A stretch of 64,000 nt of DNA from Cyprinodon diabolis (Eukaryota; Chordata; Actinopteri; Cyprinodontiformes; Cyprinodontidae). The notes under the pieces are model-generated. The model saw only the letters and a list, made by a program, of their open reading frames with translations. It made no database searches and was not told the DNA's origin. Position 1 is the stretch's first letter; each line of letters begins with the position of its first letter. The translations under genes were made by a program, and so were the position numbers. Shown piece by piece: positions 25,924 to 34,523 of the stretch. The stretch covers positions 7,770,001 through 7,834,000 of the forward strand of contig CM060076.1 in NCBI GenBank assembly GCA_030533445.1, read 5' to 3'.

Positions 25924-25933
25924 TTTCCCTCCT
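25924..25933 (-). promoter_or_regulatory. Polypurine tract
   Basis: On the viral strand AGGAGGGAAA directly precedes the TG of the 3' LTR, the expected place for the plus-strand DNA primer. Confidence 0.85.
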
Positions 25934-26040
25934 GTTTATTCACTTTAAGCTATTTTTTTTTTATCATTCAATAGTTACTTCTTTTCAGATTTTCAACTAT
26001 GAAATCATTTTTAGCTGTAAAGGGTACACTCAGAGGTACT

Positions 26041-27936
26041 TTAAACCGGTGGGTTATTGTCGTTGGGATTAGGATAAAGACCAGGAAAGTGTAAAGAGGT
26101 TTCATCCTCTTCACTGTCTGCATCATCCGATGGGTGTTCCTCAGTGGACATGAGGGCATACATTTCTGTTTTCATGGGTTGTATTGCTGTGGTAATTAGT
26201 CTATTTAGCAGCGCTCTAATACATGGAATACAACAACATCCACATAAGGTCAGGATGGCGGCAAATACAGCTATAGACATTAAAATAGAAACTACCAATT
26301 GTTTGTATTTACCAAAAATGTCTCCAAATCCGTCCCACAATTTTGTGTCAACTCCAGAATGGTCTTTCATTTTGCTGTTAAGAGACCGAAGGCCTTCAAG
26401 GGCCTTTGTGAGGCTGCCATCAGCAGCGGTGTTGTTGGGAATAAAGGTGCAACACTGATCTCCAAAAATAGAGCACACACCACCTTTTTCAGCTAACAAC
26501 ATGTCAACAGCAATACGGTTCTGGAAAGCCATCAGAGAGGTAGCTGACAATTGTTCATGAACAGCGGAGAAGCCTTGTTCTGTTTTATTTCCCAGCCTCT
26601 GGACATTATAGTGGATGTAATTTATTCTGTCTATATTTTTGTTTATAGTGCACCACCAGCATAAGATAGATTCAAATCCTGCAGTAACTTGATTCACTAG
26701 TTTATACTCATCTGGAACACCTCTGGGTACCCCAATGCTGTCAATATAAGTAGGGTCATCTCCACTCCATGCGTTTTCAGATGCCCTCTTCCTTCTAGTA
26801 TGCCCTATGTGAGGTAAAATGCTGTTTATAGTCGTTAACAATTCATCCATTGTGAGTGATGTAATAGAAACAGGTAAAATCAAAGTGACCGCAGCACACA
26901 ATCCAGTGGTGTTGTATGGAAGTCTGTCAAACAATCTGTCATCTCCACACCACCACCAGATGTCACTGCGGGATTGAGGTTGAAAAAAGATGGATACCAG
27001 TAAAATGCTTGCACATTGTGTTTCATTTAGTGTGCCTAGTTTCGGGCCCACTCCGGTCCTGTTTACACAGGTGAAATTTGCCACAGCTACTTTTTTCAAA
27101 AAGATTGGTTTTTTCTTCTCATCTATGGTCAGGGGATAGATCTTATCCCAATAGGTGCAATTATCAGTTGGGACTGTATAATTCATGATGTTTAGAAGAC
27201 ATTGTGGAGTTATAGTAGCAGGAACCACGCGTAACAGCGGTCTGGCTCCCACACACACAAGACAATCATTGGACACTGTTTTAGCTGCTTGTTCTGCCAT
27301 TAAGAGCCAGTTGTTTGTTTGTCCAGAGATTCCAGTGGTGACTTGAAACAATTCATCTGTTTTAAGCAGGCCATTAATATTTTGAATTTTTATCTGTTTT
27401 CCTTGGGCAGAAGTAAGAATCCCTTGTATCTCATCTCCTTCTTGTGTAATATTTGCGGGGCACAAATACAATGTCCAACATGGATCAGTTCCAGCAGACC
27501 GCGCACATATAAATGAGGAAGAACAGCCTTCCTTCTCAAGGGGTTCTGCTGTGGAGTTTATCGTCATAGTGAAAACTTTGGAGTCATGGTTAACAGTGAA
27601 CCCTGATATTCTACTCATCCATTTCTTAGCTAAAGATGTCCATCCATATGATCCTTTCTTCCACTGTCCAGTGGTTCTAAAAACGTCTCCCCAACTCTTT
27701 TGAGTTTTTTGAACTACACGGGGATATAGGTAGAAATCATAACCTCGCCAGACTCCTGGGTCAATTTTGAATCTTTGCGAGAATGTTTGAAAAGGAATAG
27801 TCACCAAACTGATTACTCTAGTAGAGTTATAGCAGAGATAGATGTCCCTTTTACAAATAGCTGGATCATGGGGGCAACAAGAATCCTTGCCCTGAGTGAG
27901 AGCTAAAGACAAAACTAATATGAGTAATCGCAACAT
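26041..27936 (-). CDS. env: ERV envelope glycoprotein, intact
   Basis: A 631-residue precursor that would mediate binding and membrane fusion. A hydrophobic signal peptide spans about 1-16. The surface subunit has many N-glycosylation sites and a CLVC (CxxC, 225-228) motif. A furin-type site R-R-K-R is at 381-384. The transmembrane subunit has a heptad-like region, a CX6CC motif (488-496), a membrane anchor (about 546-565), a cysteine cluster likely to be palmitoylated, and an acidic tail of about 60 residues. The residues just after the cleavage site (ASENAWSGDDP) are polar rather than a hydrophobic fusion peptide. The gamma-type CxxC/CX6CC pair and this layout are common in fish ERVs. No stop or frameshift. 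Confidence 0.93.
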   Translation of the reverse strand: MLRLLILVLSLALTQGKDSCCPHDPAICKRDIYLCYNSTRVISLVTIPFQTFSQRFKIDPGVWRGYDFYLYPRVVQKTQKSWGDVFRTTGQWKKGSYGWTSLAKKWMSRISGFTVNHDSKVFTMTINSTAEPLEKEGCSSSFICARSAGTDPCWTLYLCPANITQEGDEIQGILTSAQGKQIKIQNINGLLKTDELFQVTTGISGQTNNWLLMAEQAAKTVSNDCLVCVGARPLLRVVPATITPQCLLNIMNYTVPTDNCTYWDKIYPLTIDEKKKPIFLKKVAVANFTCVNRTGVGPKLGTLNETQCASILLVSIFFQPQSRSDIWWWCGDDRLFDRLPYNTTGLCAAVTLILPVSITSLTMDELLTTINSILPHIGHTRRKRASENAWSGDDPTYIDSIGVPRGVPDEYKLVNQVTAGFESILCWWCTINKNIDRINYIHYNVQRLGNKTEQGFSAVHEQLSATSLMAFQNRIAVDMLLAEKGGVCSIFGDQCCTFIPNNTAADGSLTKALEGLRSLNSKMKDHSGVDTKLWDGFGDIFGKYKQLVVSILMSIAVFAAILTLCGCCCIPCIRALLNRLITTAIQPMKTEMYALMSTEEHPSDDADSEEDETSLHFPGLYPNPNDNNPPV

Positions 27937-28208
27937 TATCTAGGTTCAAGCTTCAAAAAGTTTCCTATGGGTAATCTTTTACACAATGGTCTACTTCCTA
28001 TGACCTTTCGGCAGAGTTGTGGACAATCTTCACCAGTTTGAGACGGTCGTATACTAAAAATACAACCCCCTTTGTACGATGGACTTCCTCTGAAGGTCGG
28101 TGAAGGAGACCAAATGTGTATTTTATAACAGGCACCACAGCAGGATTACTAGAATGCTAAACACTATAGTAAGGTTCCACAGAATAATTAGGAGAGTGAT
28201 TTTATCCA
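27937..28208 (-). other. Non-coding gap between integrase and env
   Basis: In many gammaretroviruses pol overlaps the start of env. Here 272 bases with no long frame separate them. The region should contain the env splice acceptor, but no single acceptor stands out. Confidence 0.55.
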
Positions 28209-29228
28209 TTAATCATCTGATCTATCTATCACCTTTTTACAGTGTGACAAGTGGATCCATGTGCTTCTTTCAGCTATTTTCAATGCAGTTGGAGTTGTCA
28301 ACAACACCTGATGGGGTCCTTCCCACTTAGGTGAATACCAATGTTTCTTCTTTATGCTCTTAATGAGGACCCAATCACCTGGTTCAACTAATTGGTTTTC
28401 CTGTGGAGACACTGAGGGTGGGACACTGTCAGTTTGGTTCAGCTGCTGCTTTTGTTGCTCCAGCATCTTTCTCATGTAGTCTGCTAGAGTACTTTCATCA
28501 TCTGTTTCCCAGCTGTTATTAAAATAGGGGAGTCTATATGGTCTGCCAAATATTGTTTCATAAGGGGTCAACCCGGTCGTGCTTGTAATGTTTATGTGTA
28601 GTTTAACTAAGTCCAAACATTGAGTCCATGATCTTCCCGTTTCTTCCATACATTTCCTAAGTCGGTTTTTAACGAATCCGTTTGTTCTTTCCACTAGGCC
28701 TGCGCTTTGTGGATGGTAAGCACAGTGGTTTTTTAAATCTATGTGAAAGGCTTGTCCTATTTTGGTTATTATCTGATTTACAAAATGTGTGCCATTATCA
28801 CTATAAATTTTCTCTGGAATCCCGTAACGAGGGATTATGTCTTTGCATAATGCTTTAGCTACTGTTAATGCATCTGGATGTTTTGTAGGAAACAGTTCTA
28901 CCCATTTAGAAAACGAGTCTACTATTACTAGACAGAACTTTTTACCTTCACTAGGGCTTAGTTCTATAAAGTCCATATGTATGTGTTGAAAGGGGTAGTT
29001 TGGTTTTGGGAATTGTCCTCTTTTAGGTCTTAGGTTCCCCTGAGCATTGTGCTTTGCACATATCAAGCATGCTCTACAAAAATTTTTTGAATAAACATTA
29101 AAACCATAGGTTGTATATGTTTGGTTTACCAATCCTACCATTCCTCCTGTTGAAACATGGGTTTTACCATGGGTCAATATAGCTGCCCATTTGTATAAGT
29201 TTTTTGGAAGGATTGGTTTATTTGCTGG
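28209..29228 (-). CDS. pol: ERV integrase
   Basis: Same frame as RT-RNase H, starting after the UGA at 29229-29231; no ATG near the beginning, so it depends on readthrough or is orphaned by that stop. Numbering from the residue at 29177: an H-x3-H pair (3-7, THGKTH) with C-x2-C (about 34-40) forms the zinc-binding N-terminal domain. The catalytic triad is D69, D127 and E163, with exactly 35 residues between the last two (D,D35E). The C-terminal part holds a GPY/F-type module ([17 protein letters not shown]), typical of gammaretroviruses and relatives. It joins viral DNA to host DNA, producing here a 4-bp duplication. Stop codon at 28209-28211. Confidence 0.92.
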   Translation of the reverse strand, partial: PANKPILPKNLYKWAAILTHGKTHVSTGGMVGLVNQTYTTYGFNVYSKNFCRACLICAKHNAQGNLRPKRGQFPKPNYPFQHIHMDFIELSPSEGKKFCLVIVDSFSKWVELFPTKHPDALTVAKALCKDIIPRYGIPEKIYSDNGTHFVNQIITKIGQAFHIDLKNHCAYHPQSAGLVERTNGFVKNRLRKCMEETGRSWTQCLDLVKLHINITSTTGLTPYETIFGRPYRLPYFNNSWETDDESTLADYMRKMLEQQKQQLNQTDSVPPSVSPQENQLVEPGDWVLIKSIKKKHWYSPKWEGPHQVLLTTPTALKIAERSTWIHLSHCKKVIDRSDD

Positions 29229-31313
29229 TCAGATGTAAATCCCTTCTTTTAATTGTGCTCCTTTTCTTTTCCATTGTTCTTGTTCTTGTTCAGGAGCTTG
29301 CTGCTGCATGTCTTGTAATATGTCATTTTTTAGTGGATTGTCTGTTAATGTTAGTACTGTTATTTCTTTTAAAGCAGCTTCTTTTGCTATTTTATCTGCA
29401 AAGGAATTTCCTTTTGAAACTGCATCTGTTCCGGATGTGTGGGCCGCACATTTGCATATTGCAAGCTGCTTTGGCAGTTGCACTGCTTGTAGAAGTTCTT
29501 TCAGCAAATTGGCATGAGTCACTGGTTTTCCGGTTGATGTTATCATGCCTCTGTTTTTCCAGTGTTGTGCAAACGTATGTGTTGTAGCATAAGCATATTG
29601 ACTATCTGTCCAGATAGTTACCTTTTTGTCTTTCATAAGTTTGCATGCTTCAGTGAGAGCAATCAGTTCTGCTGCTTGTGCAGAGTAATGTTGTGGTAAG
29701 GCTTCCGCTTTTAGCACAGCGGTATGTGTCACTACAGCATAACCAGTTCTCGTTTTCCCTTTTTCATCTTTTTTAGAGGATCCATCAACAAATAATGTTT
29801 CTCCTTCTGACAAAGGAGTGTCTTTTAAATCTGGCCTACTTTTAGCAGTTTGTTCAGCCAGAGCCTCACAATCATGGGATTCCCCATCATCTGGTGTGGG
29901 GATAAGTGTTGCTGGGTTCAGCACCGTGCAGCGTTCTATTTTTAGATGCGGCTGTGACAGGAGTATAGACATGCATGAGAGGTGTCTGGCTGGGGATAGA
30001 AAAGTCATTTTTGTTTGTAAAAGCAGAGCAGACACCGAGTGGGGAACTTTTAATGTCAGTGGATGGAATAATACTATGTCAGCACTGGACGTTATTGCTA
30101 ATGAAGCAGCTATCACTGCTCGCACACAGTGTGGAAGTGCACATGCTACAGCATCTAATTTAGTAGAATAGTATGCTACTGGCCTTAATTTATTTCCATG
30201 CATTTGAGTTAAGACTGAGGTCATAAAATGACCTTTGCAGTCCACCATTTGTACAAACTCTTTCTCATAGTCTGGCAGGGCCAACGTGCAGCTGCTCACC
30301 ATAGCCTGCTTAATGTTGTAGAAGGCCGCTTCTGCTTCAGGTGTCCAATTTAGGTTGTCTGACATTTTCAGTTCTTCCTTATACATAAGGAAGTTTAACG
30401 GTGCAGTTATTTCTGCATAATTTGGTACCCAACTTCTGCAATAATTAGTAAGTCCTAAAAAGGACATCATTTGTTTCTTTGTCAGTGGCTTAGGCGCCTG
30501 CAGTATTCCTGCTTTTCTTTCTTCCATTATGGTTCGTCCTCCAGCACTTAATTGATGTCCTAAATATTTGACACGTTCTTGGCAAAATTGTAGCTTGTTT
30601 TTGCTAACTTTGTGGCCTTCTTCTGCCAAATGTTTCAGTAATGCGATCGTATCAATTTCACAAACTTCTTTAGTCTCAGATGCTATCAAAATATCATCAA
30701 CATATGTTAATAGCTGGCTTTGTCTAGGTGGTTCAAAAGAGGACAAGCTGGAAGAGATCACTTGGGAATATATTGTTGGACTTTCACAGTACCCCTGGGG
30801 TAAACGCGTATATGTATATCGTTTCCCTTTAAAGGTGAAAGCAAACCAGTACTGACTGTCTTTATGTACTGGAACAGAGAAAAAAGCATTGCTAATGTCC
30901 ACTACTGTGAAATATTTAGCTTTAGGATTTAGGGAATTCAATAATGTGTGAGGATCTGCCACACATGGTGATCTCTGTATTACTGCATTATTTACTGCTT
31001 GTAAGTCCTGAACCATTCTCCATCCTGTTGATGGGGGTGCCTTTTTAACAGGAAATATTGGTGTGTTACAGGGAGAGTCTGCACAATCCACCAACACTCC
31101 TGCTTTCTTTAAGTCTTCAATGACTGGCTCTATGCCAGCTACAGCATCTGGTTTCAATGGATACTGTCTTACTCTAGGGCGGTGTTCTGTTTTAGGTCTT
31201 ATTATCACAGGTAATGCTTTCTTAACTAGGCCTACATCTGTAGGTCCTTGAGACCACAATTTAGCTGGAACCTGCTTCAGCAGTGTTTCCTCTGCTTCTG
31301 TGAAATATATCTG
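29229..31313 (-). CDS. pol: ERV reverse transcriptase-RNase H
   Basis: Continues in the gag-pro frame after the UGA at 31314-31316; about 694 codons up to a second UGA (29229-29231). Numbered from the first residues LWSQGP (31259): the fingers start with the basic, proline-rich N-terminus usual in gamma-like RTs, the first catalytic aspartate is D121 (FTVVDISNAFF), and the YVDD box is 186-189. A connection domain follows. RNase H has D492 (FVDGSS), E531 (AAEL), D552 (TDSQYA) and D622 (NSFADK), all four metal ligands. The domain copies the viral RNA to DNA and removes the RNA strand. No frameshift seen. Whether the UGA at each end is suppressed or a defect cannot be told from sequence. Confidence 0.92.
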   Translation of the reverse strand, partial: QIYFTEAEETLLKQVPAKLWSQGPTDVGLVKKALPVIIRPKTEHRPRVRQYPLKPDAVAGIEPVIEDLKKAGVLVDCADSPCNTPIFPVKKAPPSTGWRMVQDLQAVNNAVIQRSPCVADPHTLLNSLNPKAKYFTVVDISNAFFSVPVHKDSQYWFAFTFKGKRYTYTRLPQGYCESPTIYSQVISSSLSSFEPPRQSQLLTYVDDILIASETKEVCEIDTIALLKHLAEEGHKVSKNKLQFCQERVKYLGHQLSAGGRTIMEERKAGILQAPKPLTKKQMMSFLGLTNYCRSWVPNYAEITAPLNFLMYKEELKMSDNLNWTPEAEAAFYNIKQAMVSSCTLALPDYEKEFVQMVDCKGHFMTSVLTQMHGNKLRPVAYYSTKLDAVACALPHCVRAVIAASLAITSSADIVLFHPLTLKVPHSVSALLLQTKMTFLSPARHLSCMSILLSQPHLKIERCTVLNPATLIPTPDDGESHDCEALAEQTAKSRPDLKDTPLSEGETLFVDGSSKKDEKGKTRTGYAVVTHTAVLKAEALPQHYSAQAAELIALTEACKLMKDKKVTIWTDSQYAYATTHTFAQHWKNRGMITSTGKPVTHANLLKELLQAVQLPKQLAICKCAAHTSGTDAVSKGNSFADKIAKEAALKEITVLTLTDNPLKNDILQDMQQQAPEQEQEQWKRKGAQLKEGIYI

Positions 31314-32261
31314 TCACTGTTGTTCTTCATCTAAGTGGACTCCCGCCTGGACAGTTACTGTCCAGAACAAAGCTTTCTTTGTTAGTTCTGTTGATGCACT
31401 GTACCATGTGTTCACAGAGGTTGCTACCCAGTCGCAGGCTCGTTCCCCTCTCTCAACCAATCTCCCCAGGTCTTGCCATTTGTCCTGTTTTGCCTTACAT
31501 AAGGAAATGTGTGGCTTCCAATGTTGGTGAAACAGGGGAAGCAAAGACGATGGAAGGAGTACTGCTGCTGCAGAGCTAGACTCCACATCGGAGTAAACAT
31601 AAGAGACTGTGATTTTTTCAGGGGTAGCTTTATCTAGCTGTTGCTTATACTGGGCATCAGGTTGGCCTCTATACCACATGGTTACATGCAGGTCATCAGG
31701 AGGCATTTGATCTTGTACATTCTTGACTGCCTGTTTGCCTTCATCCATAAGATAAGCTCCAGTGGACGTGGGGGGTTTATTCGGAACATTTAAGGTGTAG
31801 TAGTATTTTGGGCTTCCAGTTCCCCTGAGAACAAACACTTCTTCAGGTTTTTGTCTGATGATTTTTAAACCATTTGGCGTTGGCATGATGGCTAGGGAAA
31901 GCGCCACCAGGCCATCTCTGCCTAATAGGTTAACTGGACATTCAGGCAACAGTAAAACAGGCAGCTGACATGATTTTCCTTCAGGGTCTCTGAGCCACAA
32001 CGGCTCAGTCTCTGGAACCTTTTTTGTGACACCTTGGGCCGCACGCACTATTGAGTAATTTGAACTTAAGGGCGCATGTGGTATGGTTTCTTTTACAGTG
32101 GTCCTGCATGCTCCTGTATCGCACAAAAACTTTACAGGAGTGCCCTGGACCATGAGGACTATTTCAGGTCTATATTTTTCTTCAAAAAACAAATCTTCTA
32201 GGTTTAAGACATCCATATTTTCATCCTTTATTTCTCTAATAGAAAATGGATGCTCATCTAG
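31314..32261 (-). CDS. pro: ERV protease with C-terminal 2H-phosphoesterase-like segment
   Basis: Open in the gag frame from the codon after the gag stop, so expressed by readthrough; 315 codons then UGA. Numbering from the internal Met at 32216, the retroviral aspartic protease has its active site at D33-T-G-A36 and the conserved LLGRD at 97-101. After about residue 130 the segment is far longer than a protease needs. Residues 165-285 carry DDLHVTMWYRG (H177, T179) and WKPHISLCKAK (H236, S238), two H-x-S/T motifs in strand-like contexts with a VTVSYV-type strand between, the signature pattern of 2H phosphoesterases. Known viral members cleave 2',5'-oligoadenylates, but that activity here is only a hypothesis. 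The 59-residue motif spacing is on the short side for LigT-type proteins. Confidence 0.8.
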   Translation of the reverse strand, partial: LDEHPFSIREIKDENMDVLNLEDLFFEEKYRPEIVLMVQGTPVKFLCDTGACRTTVKETIPHAPLSSNYSIVRAAQGVTKKVPETEPLWLRDPEGKSCQLPVLLLPECPVNLLGRDGLVALSLAIMPTPNGLKIIRQKPEEVFVLRGTGSPKYYYTLNVPNKPPTSTGAYLMDEGKQAVKNVQDQMPPDDLHVTMWYRGQPDAQYKQQLDKATPEKITVSYVYSDVESSSAAAVLLPSSLLPLFHQHWKPHISLCKAKQDKWQDLGRLVERGERACDWVATSVNTWYSASTELTKKALFWTVTVQAGVHLDEEQQ

Positions 32262-32264
32262 TCA
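32258..32264 (-). promoter_or_regulatory. Gag UGA stop in readthrough context (UGACUAG)
   Basis: On the viral strand the gag stop reads TGACTAG, and the frame stays open from the next codon into protease. UGA followed by CUAG is the hexanucleotide-type context known to promote stop-codon readthrough in animal cells and some plant and animal viruses. Gammaretroviruses typically use UAG plus a pseudoknot here. Function is inferred. Confidence 0.7.
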
Positions 32265-33833
32265 TGCCGAGCTCCCTGCATTTTTTGGGTTACTTCGACA
32301 GTCTCTAGCCATGTGGCCTTCTTTTCCACATGACCAACATGCTCTGAAATTATCAGTTGAGCGTGATCCAAAGCCTCTTCCCCTTCCACGCCCTCGGCCT
32401 CTGCCTCGGCCTCTACCTCTGGACTGCTGATAAAACACAGTGTCCTCCTCCTCCTGATAAAACACGGTGGATTCTTTGTTCTTATTTTTTTTGCTTTTTA
32501 TGACTTTCTCGGCATGCAGGGCGTGATTTATATAATTTTGGAGTGTTCCCCCACTCATTTCTATGTGGTGACGATCGACCCACCCCTTAATTTCTGGCAG
32601 AGACCCGGCATGGAGCGCATTTTTTAGTTGTTGTTTAAATGCCCCGTCTTCATTGTCTGCATAAGGAAGTCCACTATGTGCTCTGAATATCTTCTCCATT
32701 CTCACCCTGTATTCATCAAAGGGTTCGTCGGATCTCTGCTTACATCTTCCTATTTCTGTGTAATTTGCTCTTCTGTGGTATCTGATTCTGATACGAACAA
32801 TCAGACGCTCAACTGCTGTGGTCAGATCGTCAGAATTTGGGGGGTAAGGAACTGGAGGATCGACACCTGTGGTTGGTATAAAATCGCCTTTCACGTGGTG
32901 CCATTCTGGCCCTAATTGGCACATCCAGACCTGCTGAACCTCAACTCCATTTAAATGGTAAGACCTCCTAAGGTTTTCCATTTGGAGTATGCACTCCTCC
33001 ACATCTTCTTTGGGTGAAGGGATTCCTTCTACTGCCTTTTTAACATCCTCTTGTGTCCAGGTCCTATATACCATAACTGTGGCGGGCTGGCGGTCTTGGC
33101 CAGCTAATGGATTGGGCAGTTCAATTAGAGGATAAAGTTCCTCCTCATCTGTTTTTTGTCTAATAAGTGTTTTAGGGGTTTGTGGGGACAGTACATTACC
33201 AATTCCTGACACCAAATCCTTTGTCCATTCAAGTCTGTACCCACGTGATCTAGTAAGTGGTTTGTCAAAGGCCTGTGATGAAATCACAGGTGAAGAGTCA
33301 ACCTGTTGCAGGGCGGTGTATTTGGGTGGTTCTCCTGGGGAAAGTGGGGCTGAGGGGCCGGCTACAGCTCCCCCAGCCTGTCCTGCTTGTGGAAGATTCT
33401 GGATTTGATGCATAAGATTGGAATAAGGCCCCACATACTCATTGTCTTCCTTCCTATGAAACATAACTGACTTTTCTTTCTCTTTTTCCTTCTCTTCACG
33501 TTCTTTTTCTTTCTCTTTTCTCTGTCTCTCCTCCCTTTCTTTCTTAGCTCTTCGCTCTCCCTCTTCTCTCTGTCCTGCTAACTTCATCCACACCATTGTT
33601 TGACTAAAACCTTCTTTGGCCATCAGGGTGTCTTTATTTTTGGTTTTAGTTTTTATTTTTTGTTGTAATTCTTTTACGTTTTTGGTGCTCAATTTACCAT
33701 TAAAACCATAATTTTTTATCCAGTAGCACAATGGCTCTACCGCGGCTGGGTCATCATTTTCAACTACTTTCCAGTCCTTACACTGGAGTTCCTCCAATAA
33801 CTTCCGTTTTTCTTTACTCTGCCCTTTTCCCAT
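32262..33833 (-). CDS. gag: ERV Gag polyprotein
   Basis: A 523-residue structural polyprotein that would assemble the virion core. It starts MGKGQSKEK, with glycine at position 2 as in N-myristoylated matrix proteins. A highly charged K/E/R segment (about 92-122), probably helical, follows. Both a PSAP (160-163) and a PPKY (169-172) late-budding motif are present. The capsid region has a major-homology-like stretch (QRSDEPFDEYRVRM, near 365-380). At the C-terminus a run of alternating Arg-Gly (about 473-490) precedes a single CCHC zinc knuckle (CWSCGKEGHMARDC, 499-512). The size fits gammaretroviral Gag. The stop is UGA followed by CUAG, a readthrough-favouring context, and the frame continues into protease. 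No internal breaks. Confidence 0.93.
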   Translation of the reverse strand: MGKGQSKEKRKLLEELQCKDWKVVENDDPAAVEPLCYWIKNYGFNGKLSTKNVKELQQKIKTKTKNKDTLMAKEGFSQTMVWMKLAGQREEGERRAKKEREERQRKEKEKEREEKEKEKEKSVMFHRKEDNEYVGPYSNLMHQIQNLPQAGQAGGAVAGPSAPLSPGEPPKYTALQQVDSSPVISSQAFDKPLTRSRGYRLEWTKDLVSGIGNVLSPQTPKTLIRQKTDEEELYPLIELPNPLAGQDRQPATVMVYRTWTQEDVKKAVEGIPSPKEDVEECILQMENLRRSYHLNGVEVQQVWMCQLGPEWHHVKGDFIPTTGVDPPVPYPPNSDDLTTAVERLIVRIRIRYHRRANYTEIGRCKQRSDEPFDEYRVRMEKIFRAHSGLPYADNEDGAFKQQLKNALHAGSLPEIKGWVDRHHIEMSGGTLQNYINHALHAEKVIKSKKNKNKESTVFYQEEEDTVFYQQSRGRGRGRGRGRGRGRGFGSRSTDNFRACWSCGKEGHMARDCRSNPKNAGSSA

Positions 33834-34523
33834 TTTGAACTAAATTTGGGCCCAGTGGGTTTTCAACACCTGTCGTGTTCTAAACACTGGGGCTTCAGAC
33901 AAGATGGTGATCAACTACCTTTGTGGTAAAACTCACTTCAACCTTCACAGGTGGAGTTTTCTTGTCTACAAACATCCACAAAAGCTCACCATTTAACCCT
34001 TGTCTTTTTGGTATGAAATACAGATATCTAGTGATATCTATATTTCCTTTCACACACACACACACACTCACACTGCGCAGTTAACTTTTACCGTTTACTT
34101 TATTTTAAACACAGAGGACGCCGCCGTCCTACACAGAATTTAACTAGTTTAAAACTAGGGGAGTCTGTCCTCCCGCGGACTTTAACTGTTTTAAAATTTC
34201 AGTTTTACCTGATAGAGTCTAGAATTGTCAGGGTTTTAGTACAACAGGGGGACCTCGTTACCCCACGCGGAATTTAACTATTAAAAATAGAGGACACCGC
34301 CGCCCTTCACGAGGTTTAAGCTGTTTGCTGTTTTTCTCTCACAGTTCTCATTCACCCCTTTTTTAAACGAAAAACTACTTACAATTCTCTGCGTCCTTGG
34401 TTTGCTTCAACCGTCGGACCCCAGCCTGTAAGGGAGGGACCAGTTCCGTAAAGGGTCTGTTTGCTGCGGCCGCAGGCTTATCTGGATCTCGCTTACCCGC
34501 TGGGATCGTCAGGTGTCTTGCAA
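33834..34523 (-). other. ERV leader with imperfect repeats and hairpins
   Basis: About 690 non-coding bases between the primer binding site and gag, where a packaging signal is expected. The 16-base palindromic hairpin AGGACGCCGCCGTCCT is at 34115-34130, with a near copy (AGGACACCGCCGCCCT) at 34290-34305 and a GTCC/GGAC hairpin at 34167-34180. TTTAACT followed by A/T-rich sequence recurs beside them at about 34139, 34181 and 34273. A CA microsatellite occupies 34052-34070. GTGAGT on the viral strand (33936-33931) is a candidate splice donor for env mRNA. Confidence 0.55.

Noticed and set aside
31722..32216. dUTPase as explanation for the extra sequence after protease
   Set aside because: None of the dUTPase motifs is visible, while the two H-x-S/T motifs further on point elsewhere.
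29204..32915. Several plus-strand frames up to 127 codons across the ERV
   Set aside because: They are mirror images of the well-supported minus-strand gag-pro-pol genes.
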